Shown in pieces: positions 56,496 to 64,000 of a stretch of DNA of 64,000 nucleotides. This stretch comes from Chloroflexota bacterium. Its GTDB lineage: Bacteria > Chloroflexota > UBA11872. The translations under genes were made by a program, and so were the position numbers. Position 1 is the stretch's first letter. Each line of letters opens with the position of its first letter. The DNA lies in NCBI GenBank assembly GCA_022824865.1, contig JAJDZD010000043.1, positions 1 to 64,000 of the forward strand, read 5' to 3'. Below the pieces are notes generated by a model. That model saw only the letters and a program-made list of their open reading frames with translations, searched no databases and was not told where the DNA came from.

Positions 56496-58685
56496 ATGCG
56501 ACCCTTGGCCTGCCTGCGTAGACCATGCGCCTGGCGATTGCTGGCGCTGGCGGCGGCGCTGGCAGTCGCCGCCAGCGGGCCGAGTGAGCCGCCGCCCCGG
56601 CTGACGCACGAACCGATTCACCGGGCGTCGAACCCCGAATGGCGGGTGTCGCCGTCCATCGAGGAGCAGATCTTCCGGTCCGACGTGATCGTGCGGGCGA
56701 CGCTGCAGTCGGCGACGGCGGCGACTGAGACGCTGCCGAGCGACCCCGGCGTGGCCCCCACCTACCTGGCCGTGCAGGAATTGAGCTTTACGGTGCACGA
56801 GTATCTGAAGGGCAGCGGCCCGACCTCTCTGCTGGTGGTGGTGCGGGGCACCCACGTCTACCTGACGGAGGCTGGGGCCCGCACCGACGCGGGCCACGCG
56901 GTGGAGCTGCGGGTCACGACCTGGGACGACCGGCAGGCGGTGCTCTTCCTCGAGACGCCGGAGCGGCCGTACACTTCGGCCGCCTGGCAGTTCGTGTTAT
57001 CGAACTACGACCAGTCGCCCTGGGCCTACAGCGTAGACACGCTGAGCCGGGTCTGGCTGCCGGCCCGGGACGCGCCAACCGCAGGCGTGACACCGGCGGC
57101 CTTCATCACGGACGGGGCGCCGACGCCGCCGCCCACCATCACCCTGGCCGACCTGCGGGCCCGAATCGCGGCGCTGGCGGCGGAGTTGCAGGCGGGGGCC
57201 GGTATCGCGGGATTCCGAGAGTGCATTCTCACCAGAATCGGATATGAACGGCATCGCCGCGCCGTCCCGTGGACGCCGTTTCAGGAAGCCGCGACGCTTT
57301 CCTCCGGGGCCGCGGCCGGTACCGAGGTGTACACCAGAACGTTTGACTATGACGAACCGCGGTACCACCGCTTCTGGCTCACTGGCCCGGACGCGGCCCG
57401 CATCCGGACGCTGGTCGACGACGACGACAGTCAGCCTGGCAACGGCTATGACCACCGACTGGCCACCACCCGCCCCCTGCCGGCCGGCACGTATCGCCTG
57501 CACCGCAACTGGCAACACTCCTCAGAAATCCCCTGCAATTTCGTGCCCGACGATTCGTACCGCGACTGGACGGTCACGGTCACGGCGCCGGCGGGGACGG
57601 TGCACGAGGCGTTCTTCGATCCGGCGGCGCTGGGTAGCGGCGTGGTCGGGCGGGACGCGGCCCAGGGGCTGCTGGCGCCGGCGGCGGTCGGCACGGCCGG
57701 CGGCGCTGCGGCCGCTGCGGCGAGTAGCGGGGCCAGCCCGACGTCCGCGACCCTGCGGCGGCTGACCTGGGACGCCGGCCAGCTGCGGCTGGACGTGAGC
57801 GGCACCACCCTGGCCGGCCAGCAACTGGAGCTGATCCGGCTGGACGGGACCGTGGGGCTGACGCTGCGCGGCGACACGGCGACGGCCACGGCCACGGCGG
57901 GCGGCCACGAGCTGCGCTGGCCGGTCTGTACGCAACCCTGGCAGCCGGGCGAGCGCCTGATGCTGCGGATCCGCCCCGCCCCGGCGGGCGACCCGCCGGC
58001 GGCCCCGGCCTGCCCCGGCGCGGCCGCCCTGCCCACGGTGACGGTCGATACCGCCGCCCCCACGGCCGGCGCCACCGCCACCCTGGCAGCCACGGTGCCC
58101 GCCGACGCGGGGACGGCGACCTACCAGTGGCAACGCGACGTGGGCGGCGTCTGGACGCCGGTGGGCGCGGCCGGCCCGCAGTACCGGGCGCGCGCCCTGA
58201 CCGCGCTGACCGGGACCTGGCGGGTACAGGCCCGCTACGCCTCCGGGGCCACGGCCCACTCGGCGCCGGTCACGCTCACCTGGCCGGCGGCGGCCACGGC
58301 CCCGTGCAGCAACGGGGTCACGGTGCCCAACCCCACGACCAATCCGGGCCTGGTGCAGGACTGCCAGGCGCTGCTGGCGGTGCGCGACGCGCTGGCGGGC
58401 CCCGGCCGCCTCAGCTGGGACGGGACGCGGGCGCTGAGCGCCTGGACCGGCGTCACCCTGGGCGGCACGCCCCAGCGGGTGACGGTGCTGCGGCTGGGCG
58501 CGCAGGGTCTGACCGGGCCGGTGCCGGCCGCACTGGGCCAGCTGACCCACCTGACCGCGCTGGACCTGCGCGGCAACGCCCTCACCGGTGCGGTGCCCAC
58601 CGAGCTTGAAGCGTTGACTCGCCTGACCGAGCTGCGCCTGGCCGGCACCCGGCTCACCGGCTGCCTGCCGGCGGCGCTGGCGTAA
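56496..58685 (+). CDS. secreted protein with C-terminal LRR, first part
   Basis: About 729 residues. A signal peptide (RRPCAWRLLALAAALAVAASG) opens the protein; a middle region has no clear domain; the end shows leucine-rich repeats (TGPVPAALGQLTHLTALDLRGN). It stops at TAA (58683-58685), and the next codon, GTG, continues in the same frame as the cadherin-like gene. AAGAGG precedes the ATG at 56496. I infer one protein of about 1040 residues split by a nonsense codon or read error. Confidence 0.75.
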   Translation: MRPLACLRRPCAWRLLALAAALAVAASGPSEPPPRLTHEPIHRASNPEWRVSPSIEEQIFRSDVIVRATLQSATAATETLPSDPGVAPTYLAVQELSFTVHEYLKGSGPTSLLVVVRGTHVYLTEAGARTDAGHAVELRVTTWDDRQAVLFLETPERPYTSAAWQFVLSNYDQSPWAYSVDTLSRVWLPARDAPTAGVTPAAFITDGAPTPPPTITLADLRARIAALAAELQAGAGIAGFRECILTRIGYERHRRAVPWTPFQEAATLSSGAAAGTEVYTRTFDYDEPRYHRFWLTGPDAARIRTLVDDDDSQPGNGYDHRLATTRPLPAGTYRLHRNWQHSSEIPCNFVPDDSYRDWTVTVTAPAGTVHEAFFDPAALGSGVVGRDAAQGLLAPAAVGTAGGAAAAAASSGASPTSATLRRLTWDAGQLRLDVSGTTLAGQQLELIRLDGTVGLTLRGDTATATATAGGHELRWPVCTQPWQPGERLMLRIRPAPAGDPPAAPACPGAAALPTVTVDTAAPTAGATATLAATVPADAGTATYQWQRDVGGVWTPVGAAGPQYRARALTALTGTWRVQARYASGATAHSAPVTLTWPAAATAPCSNGVTVPNPTTNPGLVQDCQALLAVRDALAGPGRLSWDGTRALSAWTGVTLGGTPQRVTVLRLGAQGLTGPVPAALGQLTHLTALDLRGNALTGAVPTELEALTRLTELRLAGTRLTGCLPAALA

Positions 58686-59624
58686 GTGGCGACCACGGAC
58701 GCGGCGGCCCAGGGCCTGGCCGCCTGCCAGGCCGGCCCGGCCTTTCGCGCGCCCCGCTACGACTGGATCGTGCCGGCCGGGCTGCCGGCGGGCGCCGCCA
58801 TCGGCCAGGTGCAGGCCACCGACCCGGCCGGCGGGACGGTCACCTACGCGCTGACGGCCGGTAACGACGCCGGGGTCTTCCAACTCGACGCCACCACCGG
58901 CATCCTCTCCGTGGCGGGGACGCTGCCGGCCGGCGGCGCCAGCCTGGAGGTCACGGCCAGCGACGCCCGCGGCGGCGCGACCCGGGTGCCCGTGGCGGTG
59001 GCGGTGGCCGACGCGGCCCAACAGCGGGCGCCGCCGCTGTTCCCGGCGGGGGGTTGGAGCTTCCGCGTGGCCGAGGACGCGGCGGTGGGCACGGTGGTGG
59101 GCACCGCCGCCGCCCGCGACCTGGACGGCGGCCCGCTGACCTACGCGCTGACGGCGGGGAACACCGGCGGCGCGTTTGCCCTGGACACCAGTTCCGGCGC
59201 CCTGACGGTGGCGAGCGCGCTGGACCATGCGACCACGGCCAGCTACACCCTGACCCTGACGGCCACCGACGCCCACAGCGGCACGGCCACGGCCACCGTG
59301 ACCGTCAGCGTCATCGACGTGCCGCCAGCGCCGGCGTTCGCGGCGGCCAGCTACGCCTTCACGGTGGCCGAAGACCTGGACGTCGGGACCCAGGTCGGGA
59401 CGGTCCGGGCCACCGTCGCCGGCGGGGCGACGGTGACGCACACGCTGACGGCGGGCAACGCGGACGGCGTGTGGGCGCTGGACGCGGCGACCGGCGTGCT
59501 CACGGTGGCGACGGCGCTGGACCACGAGACCACCGCCAGCTATCAGCTCACCGTCGAAGCCCGCAGCGGCCCCGCCGCCGCCGCCGCGGTCCCGGTCACA
59601 ATCACGGTGACGAACGGGAGTTAA
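58686..59624 (+). CDS. secreted cadherin-like repeats, second part
   Basis: About 312 residues in frame with the previous gene. Three cadherin-like repeats of about 90-100 residues follow: YALTAGNDAGVFQLD, YALTAGNTGGAFALD and HTLTAGNADGVWALD mark the same position. The first residues VATTDAAAQGLAACQ look like the tail of an LRR cap. Without the upstream part it has no signal peptide, so it is unlikely to be an independent gene. Probable adhesion or surface protein. Confidence 0.7.
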   Translation: MATTDAAAQGLAACQAGPAFRAPRYDWIVPAGLPAGAAIGQVQATDPAGGTVTYALTAGNDAGVFQLDATTGILSVAGTLPAGGASLEVTASDARGGATRVPVAVAVADAAQQRAPPLFPAGGWSFRVAEDAAVGTVVGTAAARDLDGGPLTYALTAGNTGGAFALDTSSGALTVASALDHATTASYTLTLTATDAHSGTATATVTVSVIDVPPAPAFAAASYAFTVAEDLDVGTQVGTVRATVAGGATVTHTLTAGNADGVWALDAATGVLTVATALDHETTASYQLTVEARSGPAAAAAVPVTITVTNGS

Positions 59625-59746
59625 TCGGGGCTGCGATACATTCAGGATCGGCTCCTTGGGCTGGCCCAGAGCAGGGTCTGCCACCGGCCCAGGAAGACCG
59701 GGGTGCGACACGCCGATCTTGTCGTCGCCGGTGGTACGGTTCGGGG

Positions 59747-60505
59747 GTGAGCAGTTCGTTACCGGCGGTCGTGTTTTTTGATGCGTACGGCACGCTGATT
59801 CACTTTCCGGCCGACCCCTCGCCGTTCGACTACATGGCGGACGCGGTGCGGCGGGCGGGTGTTGACCTGCCGCGCGAGCGCCTGGATGTGGCCCTGCACG
59901 CCGAGATGCGGTACTTCAAGGCCCATTTTTCCGCCGTTCGGACGTCGGAGGACTTCGAGCGGCTCAAGCTCGACGACGCGCGGGTCTACGTGGAGGAGCT
60001 TGGCGATACGGGCCCGGTGCGTCTGGACGTTGAACGGATGGCCGCCGAACTGCACGGGGCTTTTGCGACCCGGGTGCTTCCTGATGCCTTGCCGGCGATT
60101 GACGTGGTCAAGGCGGCAGGGGTGCGGGTTGGGGTGCTCAGCAACTACAGCTACCTGCTGCCGCTGGTGCTGGATGGGTTGGGACTGGCCGAGCGGCTGG
60201 ACCCGATTGTGTTCTCGGCGGCGGTGGGCGCGGAGAAGCCGGATCGGCGGATATTCGAAACTGCAGCCGATACGGTGGGCGCGGAGTTGTCCGACTGCGT
60301 GCTGATCGGCGACGACCTGGAGAACGACGTGGCGGGCGGGCGCCATTGCGGGATGCCGGTGGTGTGGATCGCGCGCGACGGTGAATCCGCCCCGGCCGGA
60401 GTGGCCACGGCCCGAAACCTGGAGGACGCGGCGCGGATGGCGCTGGCGCCCGGGTGGCGGACGCTCTCGCTGACCGAGCAACACGGGGCCGGGGCAGACG
60501 CCTGA
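59747..60505 (+). CDS. HAD family hydrolase
   Basis: A 252-residue HAD-superfamily enzyme. Motif I is FFDAYGTLI, with tyrosine instead of the second aspartate, as in L-2-haloacid dehalogenases. Motif II is LSNYSYLL, motif III EKPDRRIF, motif IV IGDDLENDV. Dehalogenase or a phosphatase of this subtype; sequence alone cannot decide. GTG start at 59747 with GGGG upstream. YjbQ follows one base later, so they form an operon. Confidence 0.8.
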   Translation: MSSSLPAVVFFDAYGTLIHFPADPSPFDYMADAVRRAGVDLPRERLDVALHAEMRYFKAHFSAVRTSEDFERLKLDDARVYVEELGDTGPVRLDVERMAAELHGAFATRVLPDALPAIDVVKAAGVRVGVLSNYSYLLPLVLDGLGLAERLDPIVFSAAVGAEKPDRRIFETAADTVGAELSDCVLIGDDLENDVAGGRHCGMPVVWIARDGESAPAGVATARNLEDAARMALAPGWRTLSLTEQHGAGADA

Positions 60506-60506
60506 C

Positions 60507-60926
60507 GTGTCTCTTGCCACGCTGCGAGTCGCCACCTCGGCACGGACGTCCGTGCATCCGATCGGGCGGCAGATACAGGCGGCGATCGAGGGCAAGGTTG
60601 GGCGCGACGGATTGCTGCTGGTCAGCGTTCCACACACGACGTGCGCCGTGACGTTGAATGAGCCCGAGCCAGGCCTGCTGGACGACTTCGCGCGGGCGTT
60701 GGAGCGGTTGGTTCCGTGGGATGGCGACTATGCCCACAACCAGGGAGCCGAAGACAACGCGGCCGCGCACGTGCGGGCCAACCTGATCGGTCACCAGGTA
60801 CTGGTGCCGACCGTCGACGGACGGTTACAGGTAGGCGTGTGGCAGGACGTGCTGCTGATCGAGTGCGACGGGCCGCGAAGCCGGACGGTCGACGTTCGGC
60901 TACTCGCCGACGCAGCCTCCGTCTAA
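60507..60926 (+). CDS. YjbQ family (UPF0047) protein
   Basis: A 139-residue YjbQ/UPF0047 protein. HTTCAVTLNEPE, AEDNAAAHVRANLIG and WQDVLLIECDGPR are family signatures, the first histidine binding metal. Its role is uncertain; a thiamine-phosphate-synthase-like activity has been reported for relatives. Starts at GTG, one base after the HAD gene, so coupled. Its stop overlaps the opposite gene's stop. Confidence 0.88.
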   Translation: MSLATLRVATSARTSVHPIGRQIQAAIEGKVGRDGLLLVSVPHTTCAVTLNEPEPGLLDDFARALERLVPWDGDYAHNQGAEDNAAAHVRANLIGHQVLVPTVDGRLQVGVWQDVLLIECDGPRSRTVDVRLLADAASV

Positions 60927-62458
60927 AGCCCGCGTTCCTCCAATTCCGCCAGGAAGCGGTTGCCGTAGGGCAGGGGCTGGCGGTAGCCGGGGCGGTCGGC
61001 TGAGGCGGACCAGTTGCGCAGTCGAAGCTGCCGGGTGATGAGCGCGTCCGCCCGCGCCAGATAGGCGGCGGGGTCCTGATCGCCCCGGCGCACGGGGGCA
61101 ATTTGATCTCCCGTGAGCACATGCCAGGCCTTGGCGCCCGGATGCGCCGGGTTACGCATGGCCCGGGCCGCCGCCTGGATCAGCGGCGTGCGGTTGTAGG
61201 GCCGCTGGTTCGGGTCCAGGTAGGCCGGATCCTCCAGCGTTTCCAGCCGCGTGGGCGTGAGCAGATTAGTGCGGGCGAGGGCTCGTTGCGCGGGGGCGTC
61301 AAGCAGGAAGCGCGCGAATGTCCAGGCGGCGTCGGGCTCGGAGCTGCGCGCCGGAATCGCCACGCAAAGCTCGTTGGCCTCGGTGAGCGATTCGCGGCCT
61401 TCCCAGGCGGGCAATGGTGCCACGGCCCAGGGCACGCTGGCGCGGACCCAGCGTCCGACGTCCGTGTGGTCGATGTGCATGGAAGCCAGGCCACCGCTGA
61501 ACGGCGCCACAAACCGATAGGCAATCGGCAACTCGATGGCCAGCGCCGTCTGCCAGCCGGTCAGCCGTTGCAGGCGTTCCTGGCGCAGCGGGGTCGCCAG
61601 GGTCGACGCCCGTTGCTCGGCGTCCAGCCAGTCGTCGCGTCCCTGGCCCAGGACGGAGCGCGCGTAGGCCGGGATGGCCGTTAGGCCGAATCGTTCCACG
61701 CGCTGATTGCTGGCAATGACCAGGCGCTGGGCGGCCTCCTCGAATTCGGCCACGGTCCAGGGGGATTGCCAACTCATCGGCGCCGCGACGCCGACCGATT
61801 CGAGGTGCTGCGCGTTGTAGAGCACGCACTGGTGGGTGGCGCCGACACTGAGCGTCGATCGCTCGCCGCCGCCGCCGGTCCGGGCCGCCGGCGCGCCGGG
61901 CGTCACTTCGTGCAGTTCGGCGTCCATATCAACGCGCGCGCCCAGCCCGTGGAGAAAGCCGGCCGCCGTGAAGTCGAAGACGTCCTCGGGTTCGATCCGG
62001 GTGACATCCGGTCCCTCGCCAATCCGCAGGCGAGTGCGCAGCGCGTCCGAGGTCAGCGCGTTGTCCAGGCGCGGCTGCACGGTGACCCAGGGGACGGCCT
62101 TGCGAAACTCCTGTTCAATCTCGTGAAAGGCGTTCAACAGGATCCGGGGTCCCCAGCTTTCGAACTCAATAGTGACGGCGGGAGACCGGGGAGCGCCGAC
62201 GCTTGCGGACGCACTCGTGGGTTCAGATGCGCTCGGTTCCGGGGTTGCGGTGGGCAGCGGCGGCGGTTGCACCACTTCCACCGGCGGTTGCGTCACTGGC
62301 GGTAACTCCGACCCGACCCGGTCCAGCGTGCAGGCGGCCAGTAGCCCGCTGCCCGCGAGCAGGCCGGCGCGGAGCAGCGCGCGGCGCGAGCGCGGCGTGG
62401 GATTCACGACTACTCCCGGAGTGCGACTCGAGCGGTTCGCCGGACGAACTGCGCTCAT
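60923..62458 (-). CDS. extracellular solute-binding lipoprotein (ABC family 1 type)
   Basis: A 511-residue lipoprotein. RSRRALLRAGLLAGSGLLAAC is a twin-arginine signal ending in a lipobox with C43. A proline/serine-rich linker (PPPLPTATPEPSAS) leads to the substrate-binding domain with TRIEPEDVFDFTAAGFL and AWTFARFLLD, as in family 1 sugar-binding proteins. No ABC permease or ATPase is in the window. ATG at 62458 is chosen; the longer frame begins with non-signal sequence. Confidence 0.8.
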   Translation of the reverse strand: MSAVRPANRSSRTPGVVVNPTPRSRRALLRAGLLAGSGLLAACTLDRVGSELPPVTQPPVEVVQPPPLPTATPEPSASEPTSASASVGAPRSPAVTIEFESWGPRILLNAFHEIEQEFRKAVPWVTVQPRLDNALTSDALRTRLRIGEGPDVTRIEPEDVFDFTAAGFLHGLGARVDMDAELHEVTPGAPAARTGGGGERSTLSVGATHQCVLYNAQHLESVGVAAPMSWQSPWTVAEFEEAAQRLVIASNQRVERFGLTAIPAYARSVLGQGRDDWLDAEQRASTLATPLRQERLQRLTGWQTALAIELPIAYRFVAPFSGGLASMHIDHTDVGRWVRASVPWAVAPLPAWEGRESLTEANELCVAIPARSSEPDAAWTFARFLLDAPAQRALARTNLLTPTRLETLEDPAYLDPNQRPYNRTPLIQAAARAMRNPAHPGAKAWHVLTGDQIAPVRRGDQDPAAYLARADALITRQLRLRNWSASADRPGYRQPLPYGNRFLAELEERGL

Positions 62459-62584
62459 GGGGCGGCCGCGCGGGGCCTGCGCATCAGAAATCAGGCGGCT
62501 GATCCCGGCTGCTGGAGGCTCACTGGCTATTCTGACCTCAACTCCTCCACAGCTCGCGAACTCGAAAGGCATCGCGCCATCGAC

Positions 62585-64000
62585 GTGCTGCTCTGGGCTG
62601 GCGCCTTGGCGGTGTTGTCCATTCTCGGGCTGCCGTGGGCGTTCCTGTTGTGTCGACGTCTGCCCTCGCGCGGCGTGCTGCTGGCGGCGCCGGTTGGGCT
62701 GTTCCTGGCCCATTATCTCGCCTGGGCCGGACTCTCAACGGGCCTGTTTCCGAATGGTCGCGGATACGCAGTCGCGGCGCTGTTGACGTTCGCCGCGCTC
62801 AGCGCGGGCCTTACCTGGACGCTGCGTCCGCGTTTGCCTGAAATGCGTGACCGCCGGCGGCTGTGGCTGGTGGGCGGCATCTCGTTGCTGGCGCTGTTTG
62901 TGGTGGGCGCTGGGCTCCGCTGGCTCAATCCCGAGATCAGCGGAACGGAGAAGCCCATGGATCTGGCGCTGCTCAACGCCGCCGCCCATGCGACGTCCTT
63001 TCCTCCGCCCGATCCGTGGTTTGCCGGCGAGACCATCAACTACTACTACCTGGGGTACTCGATGGCCGCCTTTGGTCTGCATCTCAGCGGCGCCGAGCCG
63101 GCCGTCGGCTACAACCTGGCCCTGGCCGCGCTCTTCGCGCTGGGCGGCGTGGCCGCCGCTTCCGCCGGGTATGACCTGGCCGTGCTGACGGGCGCCCGGA
63201 AGCGAGCCCGCATGGCGGCGGCGGCGCTGGCGCTCACGCTCACCATGCTGGCCGGCAACCTAGCCGTCCTGCGGGACATCTTCTCGGAGCGCGCGGACGC
63301 GCCCACAGGCTTCTGGCGGGGCATCGGCTGGAATGCCTCGCGCACGATTCAGCGCGAAGACGGCGGCCAGGTGATCGACTACACGATCAACGAGTTTCCG
63401 GCTTTCTCCTTCATCCTGGGCGATCTGCATCCGCACGTGATGGCGCTTCCGATCACGCTGGTGGCGGTCTCGCTGGCCGTGCAGTGGGTGGTTGCGGGGT
63501 CGCAAGGGAAGCCCGATTCGCTGGCCGAGCGACTGGCGCGCGGCGCGCTGACCGGGCTGGCGCTGGGCGGTCTGTATGCGCTGAACGCCTGGGACGCTCC
63601 CACGTTTGCGGGCCTGGTGCTGGCGGGAGGCGTGGTGATGGCCTGGCGTGAGCGGTCGCGACTGACGGCCCTGGCGCCCTCGATCTATGCGGCGCTGTTC
63701 GTGGCGGCGATCGCCTGGCTGCCCTATACCCTGAACTATGCGCCCGGGAGCCGCGGGATCGGCATTGTGACGGTCAGAAGCGAGGCGATCGACTATTTCC
63801 AAGTCTTCGGTCTGCTGTTGGGCGCCGCGGTCGTCACGATGGCCGTCCTGCTCTGGGATGTGCGGCCGGACGGCCGCATCTTTCTGCTCATCCTGCTCGC
63901 GGCTGGCGGCGTGGCTACGCTGATCGCAGGCGGGGAGGTGGCGGTCGCGCTTGCCGCGCTGCTCATTCTCAGCCTCTTTGCACTCTGGTCGCACCGCAGC
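62585..64000 (+). CDS. DUF2298 (Chlor_Arch_YYY) membrane protein, partial
   Basis: The gene runs off the window, 472 codons seen. Hydrophobic helices are followed by EKPMDLALLNAAAHATSFPP, DPWFAGETINYYYLGY and INEFPAFSFILGDLHPH, the hallmarks of DUF2298. The family is found in Chloroflexi and Archaea and has a GT-C-like glycosyltransferase topology; function unproven. Start is uncertain: GTG 62585 is proposed, with GAAAGG 15 bases before it; ATC 62579 is better spaced. Confidence 0.82.
   Translation, partial: MLLWAGALAVLSILGLPWAFLLCRRLPSRGVLLAAPVGLFLAHYLAWAGLSTGLFPNGRGYAVAALLTFAALSAGLTWTLRPRLPEMRDRRRLWLVGGISLLALFVVGAGLRWLNPEISGTEKPMDLALLNAAAHATSFPPPDPWFAGETINYYYLGYSMAAFGLHLSGAEPAVGYNLALAALFALGGVAAASAGYDLAVLTGARKRARMAAAALALTLTMLAGNLAVLRDIFSERADAPTGFWRGIGWNASRTIQREDGGQVIDYTINEFPAFSFILGDLHPHVMALPITLVAVSLAVQWVVAGSQGKPDSLAERLARGALTGLALGGLYALNAWDAPTFAGLVLAGGVVMAWRERSRLTALAPSIYAALFVAAIAWLPYTLNYAPGSRGIGIVTVRSEAIDYFQVFGLLLGAAVVTMAVLLWDVRPDGRIFLLILLAAGGVATLIAGGEVAVALAALLILSLFALWSHRS

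Noticed and set aside
57522-59711. 729-residue minus-strand frame over the secreted LRR/cadherin protein
   Set aside because: Low-complexity antisense of strongly biased GC-rich sequence.

Overview
The window is a GC-rich chromosomal segment (roughly two thirds G+C by eye) that most resembles a free-living or host-associated member of the Chloroflexota. The strongest lineage hint is the gene running off the right end, which encodes a multi-membrane protein of the DUF2298 (Chlor_Arch_YYY) type, a family known mainly from Chloroflexi and Archaea. The catalogue of sulfatase-like hydrolases, Gfo/Idh/MocA oxidoreductases, a GH172 (DUF2961) gene, PhoX, a Tat-type solute-binding lipoprotein and TIM-barrel sugar isomerases fits the polysaccharide- and organophosphate-scavenging Chloroflexota of marine or sponge habitats. 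That assignment is an inference. I recognise no rRNA, tRNA or CRISPR array.

Layout. 0.2-5.5 kb: SDR epimerase, a threonine-type sulfatase-like hydrolase, a class II Fic protein with a palindrome-rich upstream region, and a GH172 gene broken by an in-frame stop. 5.6-10.1 kb: Tat-exported M23 endopeptidase, then a heptose/nucleotide-sugar cassette (GmhA-like isomerase, HddA-like kinase, zinc-site SDR epimerase). 10.2-15.1 kb: DUF362, two convergent Gfo/Idh/MocA genes, VOC protein, RibD-like reductase. 15.1-17.8 kb: histidine kinase with two response regulators. 17.8-25.7 kb: FAD oxidoreductase, DUF2905, an N4-cytosine-type methyltransferase with its overlapping presumed endonuclease, then an operon of sulfatase plus two tandem zinc alcohol dehydrogenases, one frameshifted. 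26.1-31.3 kb: phosphofructokinase with PPi-type residues, nitroreductase, amidase, PhoX.

31.4-37.5 kb is a tight seven-gene minus-strand run: M20 peptidase, MBL hydrolase, lipoamide dehydrogenase, aspartate dehydrogenase, small lipoprotein, PfkB kinase, YbjQ. Aspartate dehydrogenase and the M20 peptidase appear to lack ATG/GTG/TTG starts.

37.5-47.1 kb is an accessory island. It holds an orphan TerS-like/TerL pair behind its own promoter, a RhuM-Fic protein, a solitary 1181-residue SIR2-domain protein with markedly lower GC (probable anti-phage NADase), a Phd/YefM-PIN toxin-antitoxin pair, a decayed MmeI-like methyltransferase fragment, and several copies of a dispersed intergenic repeat.

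47.1-64 kb returns to chromosomal genes: glycine-oxidase-like enzyme, TIM-barrel isomerase, GT-C-like membrane proteins, 3-hydroxyacyl-CoA dehydrogenase, MATE-like transporter, a frameshifted metalloprotease, a secreted LRR/cadherin-like protein split by an in-frame TAA, a HAD hydrolase, YjbQ, a solute-binding lipoprotein and the partial DUF2298 gene. Five genes in the window are visibly damaged; decay and read errors cannot be told apart here.
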